Of a DNA stretch of 34,431 bases, positions 6,725 to 14,149 are shown one piece after another; positions within the stretch are counted from its first letter, which is position 1, and each line of letters starts with the position of its first letter. Made by a program: the position numbers and the translations under genes. The notes under the pieces were generated by a model. It did no database searches and was not told the DNA's origin. It worked only from the letters and a program-made list of their open reading frames with translations. Source of the stretch: Caldilineaceae bacterium (GTDB taxonomy: Bacteria > Chloroflexota > Anaerolineae > Caldilineales > Caldilineaceae). The stretch covers positions 1 to 34,431 of the forward strand of contig JAGNDO010000056.1 of assembly GCA_018003515.1 (NCBI GenBank). Reading direction: 5' to 3'.

Positions 6725-8053
6725 GTGCCCTTGAAAACAAAATTCCTCCACATCGCCGACCTGCACCTGGGCTATGATCAGTATGGCCACAAGGAGCGGT
6801 TTAACGATTTTACCCGAGCATTCAAGGCCGTGATCGACGCCGCCATCACCGAGAAGGTGGCGTTTGTGATCCTGGCCGGGGATCTCTTCCAGAAGCGGGC
6901 CATCGACGCCCTCACCCTGGGCCAGGCCATGCGGGTGCTGACCACGCTGAAGCAGGCGGGCATCCCCTGCATTGCCGTGGAGGGCAACCATGAGAAGGCG
7001 TACTACAAAGAACGCTTGGGCTGGATGGAATTCCTGGCCAACCAGGATCTCCTCACCCTGCTCAGCCCAGACTTTGAGGCGGCCCCATTTGCCCTCACCC
7101 CCTATGCCAAACACAAGGGCGCGTACATTGACCCGGTCCCCGGCCTGCGGGTGATCGGGCTGAAATACATGGGATCCAGCACGGCCGCGGCCATTGAGCG
7201 CACGGCGGAGGCACTGGCCGCCCTGCCCGATGAGGCCAAGGCGGGCATCGAGTACACCATTTTCGTGGCCCACACGGGGATCGAAGGCGTGCTGGCCGGG
7301 CAGAGCGGCGGGTTGAGCCACCGCCAACTGGCCCCCTTGCGTCCCCATGTGGACTATCTGGCCCTGGGCCACATCCACAAGCCCTTCACCTTCGACAACT
7401 GGATCTACAACCCCGGCAGCCCGGAAACCTGCTCCCTCACCGAGGCCCAGTGGCCGGAGCGGGGCTATTTTGTGGTGGAGGTGGACACGGACAAAGAGCG
7501 GGCGGAGGACGAACCAAAACACACGGCCACCCTGCGGGCCAACCCCCGCCGCCCCTTCCACCGCTTCAGTGTCAAGACCGACCTGCACCAATCCCCGGAA
7601 GCGCTCATGGAGTGGACCAGCCAGTTCCTGACCCGCAAGGCCAGGGATCTGGGCGCATCCAAGGCCACCGGGCAGACCCAGCCCGTGGTGGAACTCTCCC
7701 TCTTCGGCAACCTGCCCTTTGACCGCAGCGCCTTGGATCTGGCCGTCCTCAAAGCCTTGGTGGACGAACACTTCCATCCCCTGGTCACCCTGGTCAAAAA
7801 CCAGACCCAGCCCACAGAGTTCGAGATCCGGGTGGAAGAGGGCATGACCCGCCCCCAGCTTGAACGGCAGATTCTCTCCGACCTCTTCATGCAAGACGAC
7901 CGCTTCGCCGCCCACCGAGACGCCTGGGCGGATCTGGCCGTCACCCTCAAGGGGCTGGCCGTCTCCAACACCCCGGCGGAGGCGATCTTGGCCGAGCTGG
8001 AAGCCGGGGCTAAAGCAATTGAAAATGGAGATTTGAAAATTGAAAATGGTTAA
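6725..8053 (+). CDS. sbcD: DNA repair exonuclease SbcD (Mre11-like)
   Basis: The metal-dependent nuclease partner of SbcC, processing DNA ends and hairpins in the cytosol. The 442-residue protein shows the metallophosphoesterase motifs in order: HIADLHLG (about 8-15), AGDLFQ, the GNHE box, AHTGIEG and LGHIHKP. These are followed by a C-terminal capping region. The frame opens with GTG at 6725, but TTG at 6731 (giving MKTKFLHIADLHLG) has GGGAGA at better spacing and matches the usual SbcD N-terminus. Either start is possible. The C-terminal residues AIENGDLKIENG are encoded by a dispersed gaaaatgg/aaattg simple repeat, suggesting repeat capture at the gene end. The ATPase partner follows after 132 bp. 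Confidence 0.93.
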   Translation: MPLKTKFLHIADLHLGYDQYGHKERFNDFTRAFKAVIDAAITEKVAFVILAGDLFQKRAIDALTLGQAMRVLTTLKQAGIPCIAVEGNHEKAYYKERLGWMEFLANQDLLTLLSPDFEAAPFALTPYAKHKGAYIDPVPGLRVIGLKYMGSSTAAAIERTAEALAALPDEAKAGIEYTIFVAHTGIEGVLAGQSGGLSHRQLAPLRPHVDYLALGHIHKPFTFDNWIYNPGSPETCSLTEAQWPERGYFVVEVDTDKERAEDEPKHTATLRANPRRPFHRFSVKTDLHQSPEALMEWTSQFLTRKARDLGASKATGQTQPVVELSLFGNLPFDRSALDLAVLKALVDEHFHPLVTLVKNQTQPTEFEIRVEEGMTRPQLERQILSDLFMQDDRFAAHRDAWADLAVTLKGLAVSNTPAEAILAELEAGAKAIENGDLKIENG

Positions 8054-8185
8054 TTTGAATGTGGTTGACAACCAGTCGCCATCAAACATCCGCCTTCCTC
8101 AACCCACCATTCCCAATTTCACCAGAGTCTTCGTCTACCAAACATTAAAAATTCGCCATTCTCAAATTTCAATTCTCAATTACCC
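8054..8185. other. Repeat-bearing spacer between sbcD and sbcC
   Basis: This spacer is AT-rich and contains fragments of the tttcaatt/gaaaatgg repeat family at both ends (about 8020-8050 and 8160-8182). No Shine-Dalgarno is evident before the sbcC ATG. No small gene or terminator was recognised. Confidence 0.5.
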
Positions 8186-10888
8186 ATGTTAATACTCTCG
8201 CTCAAACTCGACAACATCAAATCCTACGACTCCGCCACCATCGACTTCACCGAGGGCACGAATGCCATTGTGGGGCGCAACGGCGCGGGCAAGAGTACGA
8301 TCTTGGAGGCCATCGGCTTTGCCCTCTTTGGCCACTTGCCCTATAACCAGAACGATTTTGTCAACGAAGGGGCCAAATCCGGCACGGTGACGGTGACGTT
8401 CGTGAGCAGCGTGGATGACCGGGCCTACGACGTCACCCGGCGCTGTGGCGCGTCCAGCACCTATTATGTCTATGACCCGGAGTTGGCCGGGCGGGTGTGC
8501 GAGGGCAAGGCGGATGTCACCGACTTCCTCAAAAAGCACATGGGCGTGGATGCCGGCGCGGATCTGCCCAAGCTGTTCAGCGATGCCGTGGGCGTGCCCC
8601 AGGGCACCCTGACCGCGGCCTTTTTGCAGACCCCCGGCCCCCGCAAAAGCACCTTTGACCCCCTGCTCCAGGTGGCCGAATACGCCGACGCTTTCAACCG
8701 CCTGCGGGAACCGGCCCGGCTGATCAAGGAGCAACAGCAGGCCCTGGCCGTCACCATCGCTGACTTGGGCGCACGGTTGGAGCGACTGCCGGGGTTGCAG
8801 ACCCAGGCGTCCGCTTTGGCCGATGAACTGGCCCAGGCCGCCGCCGAAGCCAAGAGCGTGGCCGCCCAACTTGAGACGGCCCAAAGCCAGCGCCAAGCCC
8901 TGGAAGATCTGCGGGCCGAAGTGGAGCGGCTGCGGGATCAGCGCAATCGGTCCGCCCAGAGCGTGACCAACTTGGCCGAGTCCATGAGCGCCGCAGTCCA
9001 GCGCCGGGATCGGGCCGCGTCTGCCCAGGCCACGCTTCAAAAAAACCAGCCCGGCCATGATGAGTTCATGACCGCCCAGACCCGCAAGAGCCAGCTTGAC
9101 GCCCAGATCGGCCAGCGTCAACGGCTGCAACAAGAGCAGAGCAAGCTGGACAAAACCCTGGCCCAAATCCGCGCCGATCTGGTCAATGTGGCCCGCGCCC
9201 TGACCGAGATCGCCGCTGCCGAGGCAAAGATGGCCGCCCTGGCCCCCCAGGTCCAGACCCAAACTGATCTGGACGCGGCAATCGGTGAAGCCCGGCAACA
9301 GGTCGCCCTTTTTGCCCAGATCCAGACGACGCTCGACGCGCAGATGGCCCAGCACGCCCGGCTCACCCAGCGGGTCGCCGCCCTGCAAGCCGAGTTGGAT
9401 CAAGGGGAATCGTTGCGGGCGGATTTGGAAAAAACCAATGCAGATCTGGCCGCCGCAGAGCTGATTGTGGATGCCCAGCGCTCGGCCCGCATTCACCGGG
9501 GGGCGGAACAGCAGACGATTGAACAACAACAACTGGCCTTGGAGCAGGCCGAGGGCGCGGCGTGTCCGGTCTGCGAAGAGCCTTTGACACCGGACCACCG
9601 GGCCGAAATGCTGGCCCGCAACGCCGCCCGTCTGGCCGAGCTACTGCGAGAAGATCGGGCCGCCCAGACCGAGTTGGCCGCGGCCCAAAAGGAGGTCAAA
9701 ACCCTGACCGCCCGGCGCAAATCTATCGAGGCGGCCCTGCAACAGTTGCCCCGGCCCCAGGAGATCGATGGGCTGACCGCCCAAATGGGCACACTGGCCG
9801 GGGAGATCGAAAGCCTCTCCACCCAGATCGGCCAGCGGGACGAGGTCGAGGCTGAGATTGTGGTGCTGATCAAAAAGTTGTCCACCTTGGGCAACCCCCG
9901 CCAGGAACAGGCCATCTCCGCCCGTACGGCCCAGAGCCGGGGGAAGGCGGAAGCCCAGCAAACCCAGCTTCAAACCCAGACCGCCGAGCAGGAGCAAGCC
10001 CTGGCCGAGGTCACCGCCCAGGTCGCCGCCTTCGCCACCTTGGACGGGGATCTGGCCGACGTGGCCCAGCTTTTGGCCCAGCACCATCCCGCCTATCAGG
10101 CCGTGCTGGCCAACCGGCAACTGGCCGCCACCCTGGCCGACCAATCCGCCGAGGTGGACCGACTCACCGCCGCCCACGCCGCCGCCCTCACGGCAAAAGA
10201 AGAGGCCGAGGACGCCTTGACCGCCGCATCTGCCCGCTTCGACGCCGACGCCTATGCCGAAGCCTTGACCCAAGAACGCAGCCTCAGCGCCCGGCAGGCC
10301 GGCCTCTCCGCCCAGATCGCCTTGCAGAAAAAGGAGTTGGCCCGCACCCAGCGGGAGATCGATGAGTTGCAAAAACGCCAGACCGAGTTGGCCGCGGCCC
10401 AGGCCAGCCAAACCAAATTGGAAGGGCAATCGGCCTTGCTGGAGGCCATCCGCAACGTGCTGCGCAAGGCCGGGCCGTACATCACCGCGGCGTTGGTGCA
10501 GCAGATCAGCCACAACGCGGCCCGGCTCTTCGGCGACATCATGCAGGACTACACCCGGCGGCTGCTCTGGGGCCAGGACTACGGCATCACCCTGGAGGTG
10601 AACGGCCACGAACGGGCCTTCGCCCAGCTCTCCGGCGGCGAACAGATGGCCGCCGCCCTCTCGGTGCGCCTGGCCCTCCTGCGGGAAATGAGCAGTATCG
10701 ACATCGCCTTCTTCGACGAGCCCACCACCAACCTGGACGAAGCCCGCCGGGAGTCCTTGGCCCAACAGATTTTGGATGTCAAAGGCTTCAAGCAGCTCTT
10801 CGTGATCAGCCACGATGACACGTTTGAGCAAGCGACGGAGAATTTGATTCGGGTCAATAAAATTGATGGAAAGAGTGTGGTAGAATAG
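8186..10888 (+). CDS. sbcC: SMC-like exonuclease ATPase SbcC (Rad50-like)
   Basis: The ATPase that works with SbcD to tether and process double-strand ends. The 900-residue protein has the N-terminal half-ATPase with Walker A GRNGAGKST at 30-38, then a long coiled coil of Ala/Gln/Leu-rich helices. A zinc hook follows with Cys460-Pro-Val-Cys463, then a return coiled coil. The C-terminal half-ATPase carries the ABC signature LSGGEQ near 815-820 and Walker B IAFFDEPTTNLD with Asp844/Glu845. All catalytic elements look intact and the length is typical for Chloroflexota/Gram-positive SbcC. The DUF4160 gene begins 11 bp after its stop, so they may share a transcript. The C-terminal ~25 codons and the following small genes have lower GC than the body of sbcC. 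Confidence 0.95.
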   Translation: MLILSLKLDNIKSYDSATIDFTEGTNAIVGRNGAGKSTILEAIGFALFGHLPYNQNDFVNEGAKSGTVTVTFVSSVDDRAYDVTRRCGASSTYYVYDPELAGRVCEGKADVTDFLKKHMGVDAGADLPKLFSDAVGVPQGTLTAAFLQTPGPRKSTFDPLLQVAEYADAFNRLREPARLIKEQQQALAVTIADLGARLERLPGLQTQASALADELAQAAAEAKSVAAQLETAQSQRQALEDLRAEVERLRDQRNRSAQSVTNLAESMSAAVQRRDRAASAQATLQKNQPGHDEFMTAQTRKSQLDAQIGQRQRLQQEQSKLDKTLAQIRADLVNVARALTEIAAAEAKMAALAPQVQTQTDLDAAIGEARQQVALFAQIQTTLDAQMAQHARLTQRVAALQAELDQGESLRADLEKTNADLAAAELIVDAQRSARIHRGAEQQTIEQQQLALEQAEGAACPVCEEPLTPDHRAEMLARNAARLAELLREDRAAQTELAAAQKEVKTLTARRKSIEAALQQLPRPQEIDGLTAQMGTLAGEIESLSTQIGQRDEVEAEIVVLIKKLSTLGNPRQEQAISARTAQSRGKAEAQQTQLQTQTAEQEQALAEVTAQVAAFATLDGDLADVAQLLAQHHPAYQAVLANRQLAATLADQSAEVDRLTAAHAAALTAKEEAEDALTAASARFDADAYAEALTQERSLSARQAGLSAQIALQKKELARTQREIDELQKRQTELAAAQASQTKLEGQSALLEAIRNVLRKAGPYITAALVQQISHNAARLFGDIMQDYTRRLLWGQDYGITLEVNGHERAFAQLSGGEQMAAALSVRLALLREMSSIDIAFFDEPTTNLDEARRESLAQQILDVKGFKQLFVISHDDTFEQATENLIRVNKIDGKSVVE

Positions 10889-10899
10889 GAGAAATCCCC

Positions 10900-11169
10900 A
10901 TGCCTGAAATTTCCCGCTTTTTTGGTATTGTGATCACCATGTACTATGGCGATCCCATGCGCCATTCGTTGCCCCACTTTCATGCCAGATATGGGGAACA
11001 CCAAGGCAGTTTTCTGATCGATCCGCCGACCTGGTTGGCGGGTGAAATGCCTCGGCGACAAATGCAAATGATCCTGGGGTGGGCTGAGGTCCACAAGGAC
11101 GAGCTAGCGACGAATTGGCAAAGATTGGTGGATGAGGACGTGGTCTCGAAGATTGATGGGCTTTCCTGA
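10900..11169 (+). CDS. DUF4160 domain protein
   Basis: An 89-residue protein covering essentially the whole DUF4160 family: MPEISRFFGIVITMYYGD, HSLPHFHARYGE (conserved PHFHA core), then GEMPRRQMQMILGWAEVHKDEL and a short tail. DUF4160 genes very often sit directly before a DUF2442 gene, as here, and the pair has been suggested to be a toxin-antitoxin-like module. That role is not shown by sequence. A GGAG lies about 8 nt before the ATG (ggagaaatccccatg). It starts 11 bp after sbcC and ends 14 bp before the DUF2442 gene, so the two are surely co-transcribed. The His-rich PHFHA motif could bind metal or be catalytic; this is inference. Confidence 0.88.
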   Translation: MPEISRFFGIVITMYYGDPMRHSLPHFHARYGEHQGSFLIDPPTWLAGEMPRRQMQMILGWAEVHKDELATNWQRLVDEDVVSKIDGLS

Positions 11170-11183
11170 TTGGAGGCGAAGAT

Positions 11184-11489
11184 ATGATTTCTGAGTTTGG
11201 CACCTACTTTGATGTAACTGCTCTGCGAATATTGAAGGATTTTGTCCTTTGGTTACGATTCAGCGATGGTTCGGAGCGTACAATCAATTTCCTGCCCGTG
11301 CTAAATGGCCCGATTTTTGGACCTTTGACCGATCCGAATCTGTTCCGGCAAGTCCGACTCAACAGCGATACGGGGACCATCGAATGGCCCAACGGCGCGG
11401 ACTTTAATCCGACGATCTTGCATGATTGGCCGGACTATGAGGAGCGATTGACCCGCAAAGCAAAAGGCCATGTCTTGGTCAACGCGTGA
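11184..11489 (+). CDS. DUF2442 domain protein
   Basis: A 101-residue partner of the preceding DUF4160 protein. Family features are the N-terminal FDVTALRILKDFVLWLRFSDG, the FLPVLNGPIFGPLTDPNLF segment and the closing GTIEWPNGADFNPTILHDW, which match the variant of DUF2442 that ends in a W-P-x-G-D-x-x-P motif. The family has a small beta-rich fold and may act as the DNA-binding or neutralising half of a two-gene module (inferred from the pairing, not proven). A GGAGG lies about 10 nt before the ATG. The gene after it, NudC, begins 15 bp downstream. Another DUF2442 domain in this window is fused to a UroD-like enzyme near 29.4 kb. Confidence 0.88.
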   Translation: MISEFGTYFDVTALRILKDFVLWLRFSDGSERTINFLPVLNGPIFGPLTDPNLFRQVRLNSDTGTIEWPNGADFNPTILHDWPDYEERLTRKAKGHVLVNA

Positions 11490-11504
11490 CAATGGACGAA
11501 ACTC

Positions 11505-12398
11505 ATGTCTGATATTTTGAAAACCTACGGATTTACCCCAGCCAACACGCCGCCGGACCCTCTCCCGCAAGCAGCGTGTTGGCTGCTTTTTCGGGGAGAG
11601 GATCTGGTGCTGGCTGAGTCAGCCACATCCTTTCCCCTGCCATTGATCGGCTCCCCGGCGGATCTGGGGATCGAGACCGTGCGCACCCAATTCTTGGGTC
11701 TGCTTGACCAAGAATCGGGCGATTCGCCCATCCCCTGCTTCTCCGGCGAGGTGGACACCAACACCGCCCTGCCCGACGACCTGATCACCTTGGGGCTACG
11801 CCAGCTTTTCACCCGCTTCGACCCAGAGATCTTTGGGCTAATCAGCCGGGCCAAGCAGATTGTGGCCTGGGACCGGGATCACCAGTTCTGCGGACGCTGC
11901 GCCGCGCCCATGCAGACCCTGCCCACGGAGCGGGCCAAGACGTGCCCGTCCTGCGGCCTGACCAGCTATCCTCGGCTCTCCCCGGCCATCATCGTAGCCG
12001 TCACCCGCACGGGCGCGGCGGGGGAGGAAATTCTGCTGGCCCGCAACCACCGTTTCCCGGCTGGGCGTTTCAGCGTCCTGGCCGGCTTTGTGGAGCCGGG
12101 GGAGAGCTTGGAAGCGTGCGTGCGCCGGGAGGTGGGTGAGGAGGTGGGGGTGGACGTGGACGCCATCCGCTACTTTGGCAGCCAGCCCTGGCCCTTCCCC
12201 AACTCGCTTATGGTCGGCTTCACCGCCCGCTGGGCCAGCGGCGACATCCGCCTGGAAGAGAGCGAAATTGCCGAGGCCCGCTGGTTCGGCGTGGATACGC
12301 TGCCCCAAGTCCCGCCCAAGATCAGCATTGCGCGGCGGTTGATCGATGCGTTTGTGGCGGAGAATGGCGGGGATGGGGTCAAGGTGGTGGGGTGGTAG
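11505..12398 (+). CDS. nudC: NAD+ diphosphatase / NudC-type Nudix hydrolase
   Basis: Hydrolyses NADH to NMNH and AMP and, in E. coli, removes NAD caps from RNA. The 297-residue protein has an N-terminal domain, a four-cysteine zinc ribbon (Cys129, Cys132, Cys147, Cys150, in CGRC and CPSCG) and the Nudix domain. The Nudix box begins GFVEPGESLE at 194 and continues through REVGEEVGV, with all catalytic glutamates present. The NudC-specific SQPWPFPNSLM lies at 226-236. Everything expected is intact. The ATG is in frame 15 bp after the DUF2442 stop, so it is probably on the same transcript. The stop is just upstream of a candidate promoter for the next island. Confidence 0.95.
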   Translation: MSDILKTYGFTPANTPPDPLPQAACWLLFRGEDLVLAESATSFPLPLIGSPADLGIETVRTQFLGLLDQESGDSPIPCFSGEVDTNTALPDDLITLGLRQLFTRFDPEIFGLISRAKQIVAWDRDHQFCGRCAAPMQTLPTERAKTCPSCGLTSYPRLSPAIIVAVTRTGAAGEEILLARNHRFPAGRFSVLAGFVEPGESLEACVRREVGEEVGVDVDAIRYFGSQPWPFPNSLMVGFTARWASGDIRLEESEIAEARWFGVDTLPQVPPKISIARRLIDAFVAENGGDGVKVVGW

Positions 12399-12414
12399 GG
12401 GTTGCCCTCCGTGA

Positions 12415-12443
12415 TTGTTTTGGCACATTTTGCGTGATAGAAT
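12415..12443 (+). promoter_or_regulatory. Candidate sigma70 promoter for the CHAT-AAA module
   Basis: TTGTTT (12415-12420), a 17-bp spacer and TAGAAT (12438-12443) lie between the nudC stop and the CHAT gene, placing a start point near 12450 and a leader of about 50 nt. It suggests the island is transcribed on its own. Confidence 0.5.
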
Positions 12444-12499
12444 ACAGCATAGTCGCTCGTTGACCACTTTCTTCATCCACTTTCATCGGCAATACCCCC

Positions 12500-14149
12500 A
12501 TGATTAAGATTCTGTTTCTCTCAGCTAATCCAATCGGACTCGATCAGCTTCAATTGGACGAAGAAGTCCGATCCATCGATTCTGCTTTGCGGCAGGCCGA
12601 CCTTCGTGACAAATTTGAGCTTATCCCCCATTTGGCTGTTCGGGCCAGTGACTTGCAAGATTTAATGCTCCGTCATCGCCCAGACATTGTCCATTTTAGC
12701 GGACATGGAACGACTGATTCCCAGATCGTGATGAAGAATGATGCTGGCGAGGTCCATCTTGTTTCCGGTCAAGCTCTACGCCAGTTGTTTGCAATCTTCA
12801 AAGAGACAACGCGATGTGTGGTCTTAAATGCGTGCTACTCTGAGTCACAAGCCGCTGCAATTTCCGAAGAAGTGGCATATGTGGTTGGTATGGCCCAATC
12901 GGTGCATGATGAAACCGCACGGCGGTTTTCTCCAGCCTTTTACCGCGGACTCGGCTACGGGGAGGACATTCCCTCCGCATTTCAGCTTGGTAAAAACGAA
13001 ATCGATCTCTTGGGCCTTGCCGATGGCCACATTCCGCAACTCAAAACCCGCCAATCATCGGCTTCCGCCATCCCTCACGTTGATCCAGGATTCCCGCAAT
13101 CTCTCCGTGAACCCGATTCGGCAGTTGACGGCTCATTGCTCCATTCCTTGTCAGTGCCCGGCGGGGCTGTTCGACTTCAAGACAGGTTTTATATCGAGCG
13201 CTCAGAGGATGCCGACCTTCGGTATCAACTGACGAGATTTGGGACGACAACCACAATCCGGGCACCCCGGCAAACTGGCAAGACGTCTCTTTTGGTACGT
13301 GGGCTTCATGCAGCACGCCAAAATGATGCCCACGCGGTCCTTTTGGATTTGCAGGGAATTGACCTAACAGCGAGCTCATCTCAAACCACATTCTTGCATG
13401 AAATTGCCGAGATCATTTCGCTTGAAACTCGCGTGGATGAAGAAAAATTGGAAGACTCCTGGCGCACTTCGCTGGGGCCGCAGAAAAAGCTGACCTATTT
13501 TCTAGAAGATCATGTGTTGCCTGAGCGCACCACACCGTTGATCCTGGCTATCGATGAGGCAGATCGCCTGCTCATGACCACGTTTCACAAAGACTTCTTT
13601 GGTCTGCTGAGATCGTGGCATAATCTGCGAGCGTTCAAACCTGTCTGGGAAAATCTCAATATCGTTCTGGTGATCTCCACCGAACCATATTTGTTGATTG
13701 AAGATAATCAATCCCCGTTCAATGTGGGGTTGCAGATTGATCTGCACGACTTCACGGTCGAACAGACTCAAGAATTGAATGCACGGCATGGTAGCCCCCT
13801 TGCCCAGCGAGAAGTAGTTGAAATGATGGATTTGCTTGGCGGCCATCCCTTCCTGACCCGGCAAGTACTTTATACGATGGTGGTCCGCCATCTTTCGTGG
13901 CGCGAAATATCCCCCACGCTGGCTACCGACGATGGACCGCTTCAACATCATCTGATGGATCTGTATCGTAAACTTGCAGGGCAACCTGAGTTAATTGAAG
14001 CCATGAAGCAGATCATCCGGTTTGGTCATTCGACCGATGGGATCTCGTTATTCAGGCTGTTGAAAGCCGGGTTGATCAAGGGCAAGGGAGACGCGTACGC
14101 CAGTCGATGTGATCTCTACGATCGATATCTACGGAGTAAATTACTGTGA
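12500..14149 (+). CDS. CHAT protease-AAA_35 ATPase fusion
   Basis: The 549-residue protein joins a caspase-like CHAT peptidase to an AAA-like P-loop ATPase. The CHAT domain (about 1-185) starts with the family-typical MIKILFLSANP, has the catalytic-histidine motif HFSGHG (His69) and the catalytic-cysteine motif VVLNACYS (Cys112). Both dyad residues are present, so it is predicted active. After a linker comes an AAA_35-type module: GGAVRLQDRFYIERSEDADL (221-240), Walker A APRQTGKTS at 255-263, Walker B LILAIDEAD at 347-355, GGHPFLTRQ at 447-455 and a C-terminal winged-helix-like segment. No membrane helix. Its stop overlaps the next start (GTGA), indicating translational coupling. The architecture resembles NTP-dependent conflict or programmed-death regulators; the substrate is unknown. 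Confidence 0.85.
   Translation: MIKILFLSANPIGLDQLQLDEEVRSIDSALRQADLRDKFELIPHLAVRASDLQDLMLRHRPDIVHFSGHGTTDSQIVMKNDAGEVHLVSGQALRQLFAIFKETTRCVVLNACYSESQAAAISEEVAYVVGMAQSVHDETARRFSPAFYRGLGYGEDIPSAFQLGKNEIDLLGLADGHIPQLKTRQSSASAIPHVDPGFPQSLREPDSAVDGSLLHSLSVPGGAVRLQDRFYIERSEDADLRYQLTRFGTTTTIRAPRQTGKTSLLVRGLHAARQNDAHAVLLDLQGIDLTASSSQTTFLHEIAEIISLETRVDEEKLEDSWRTSLGPQKKLTYFLEDHVLPERTTPLILAIDEADRLLMTTFHKDFFGLLRSWHNLRAFKPVWENLNIVLVISTEPYLLIEDNQSPFNVGLQIDLHDFTVEQTQELNARHGSPLAQREVVEMMDLLGGHPFLTRQVLYTMVVRHLSWREISPTLATDDGPLQHHLMDLYRKLAGQPELIEAMKQIIRFGHSTDGISLFRLLKAGLIKGKGDAYASRCDLYDRYLRSKLL

Noticed and set aside
8189-9598. Long minus-strand open frame opposite sbcC (and a similar one at 9641-10831)
   Set aside because: High-GC antisense shadow of sbcC with Gly/Leu/Gln-rich composition; all sbcC motifs are intact on the plus strand.
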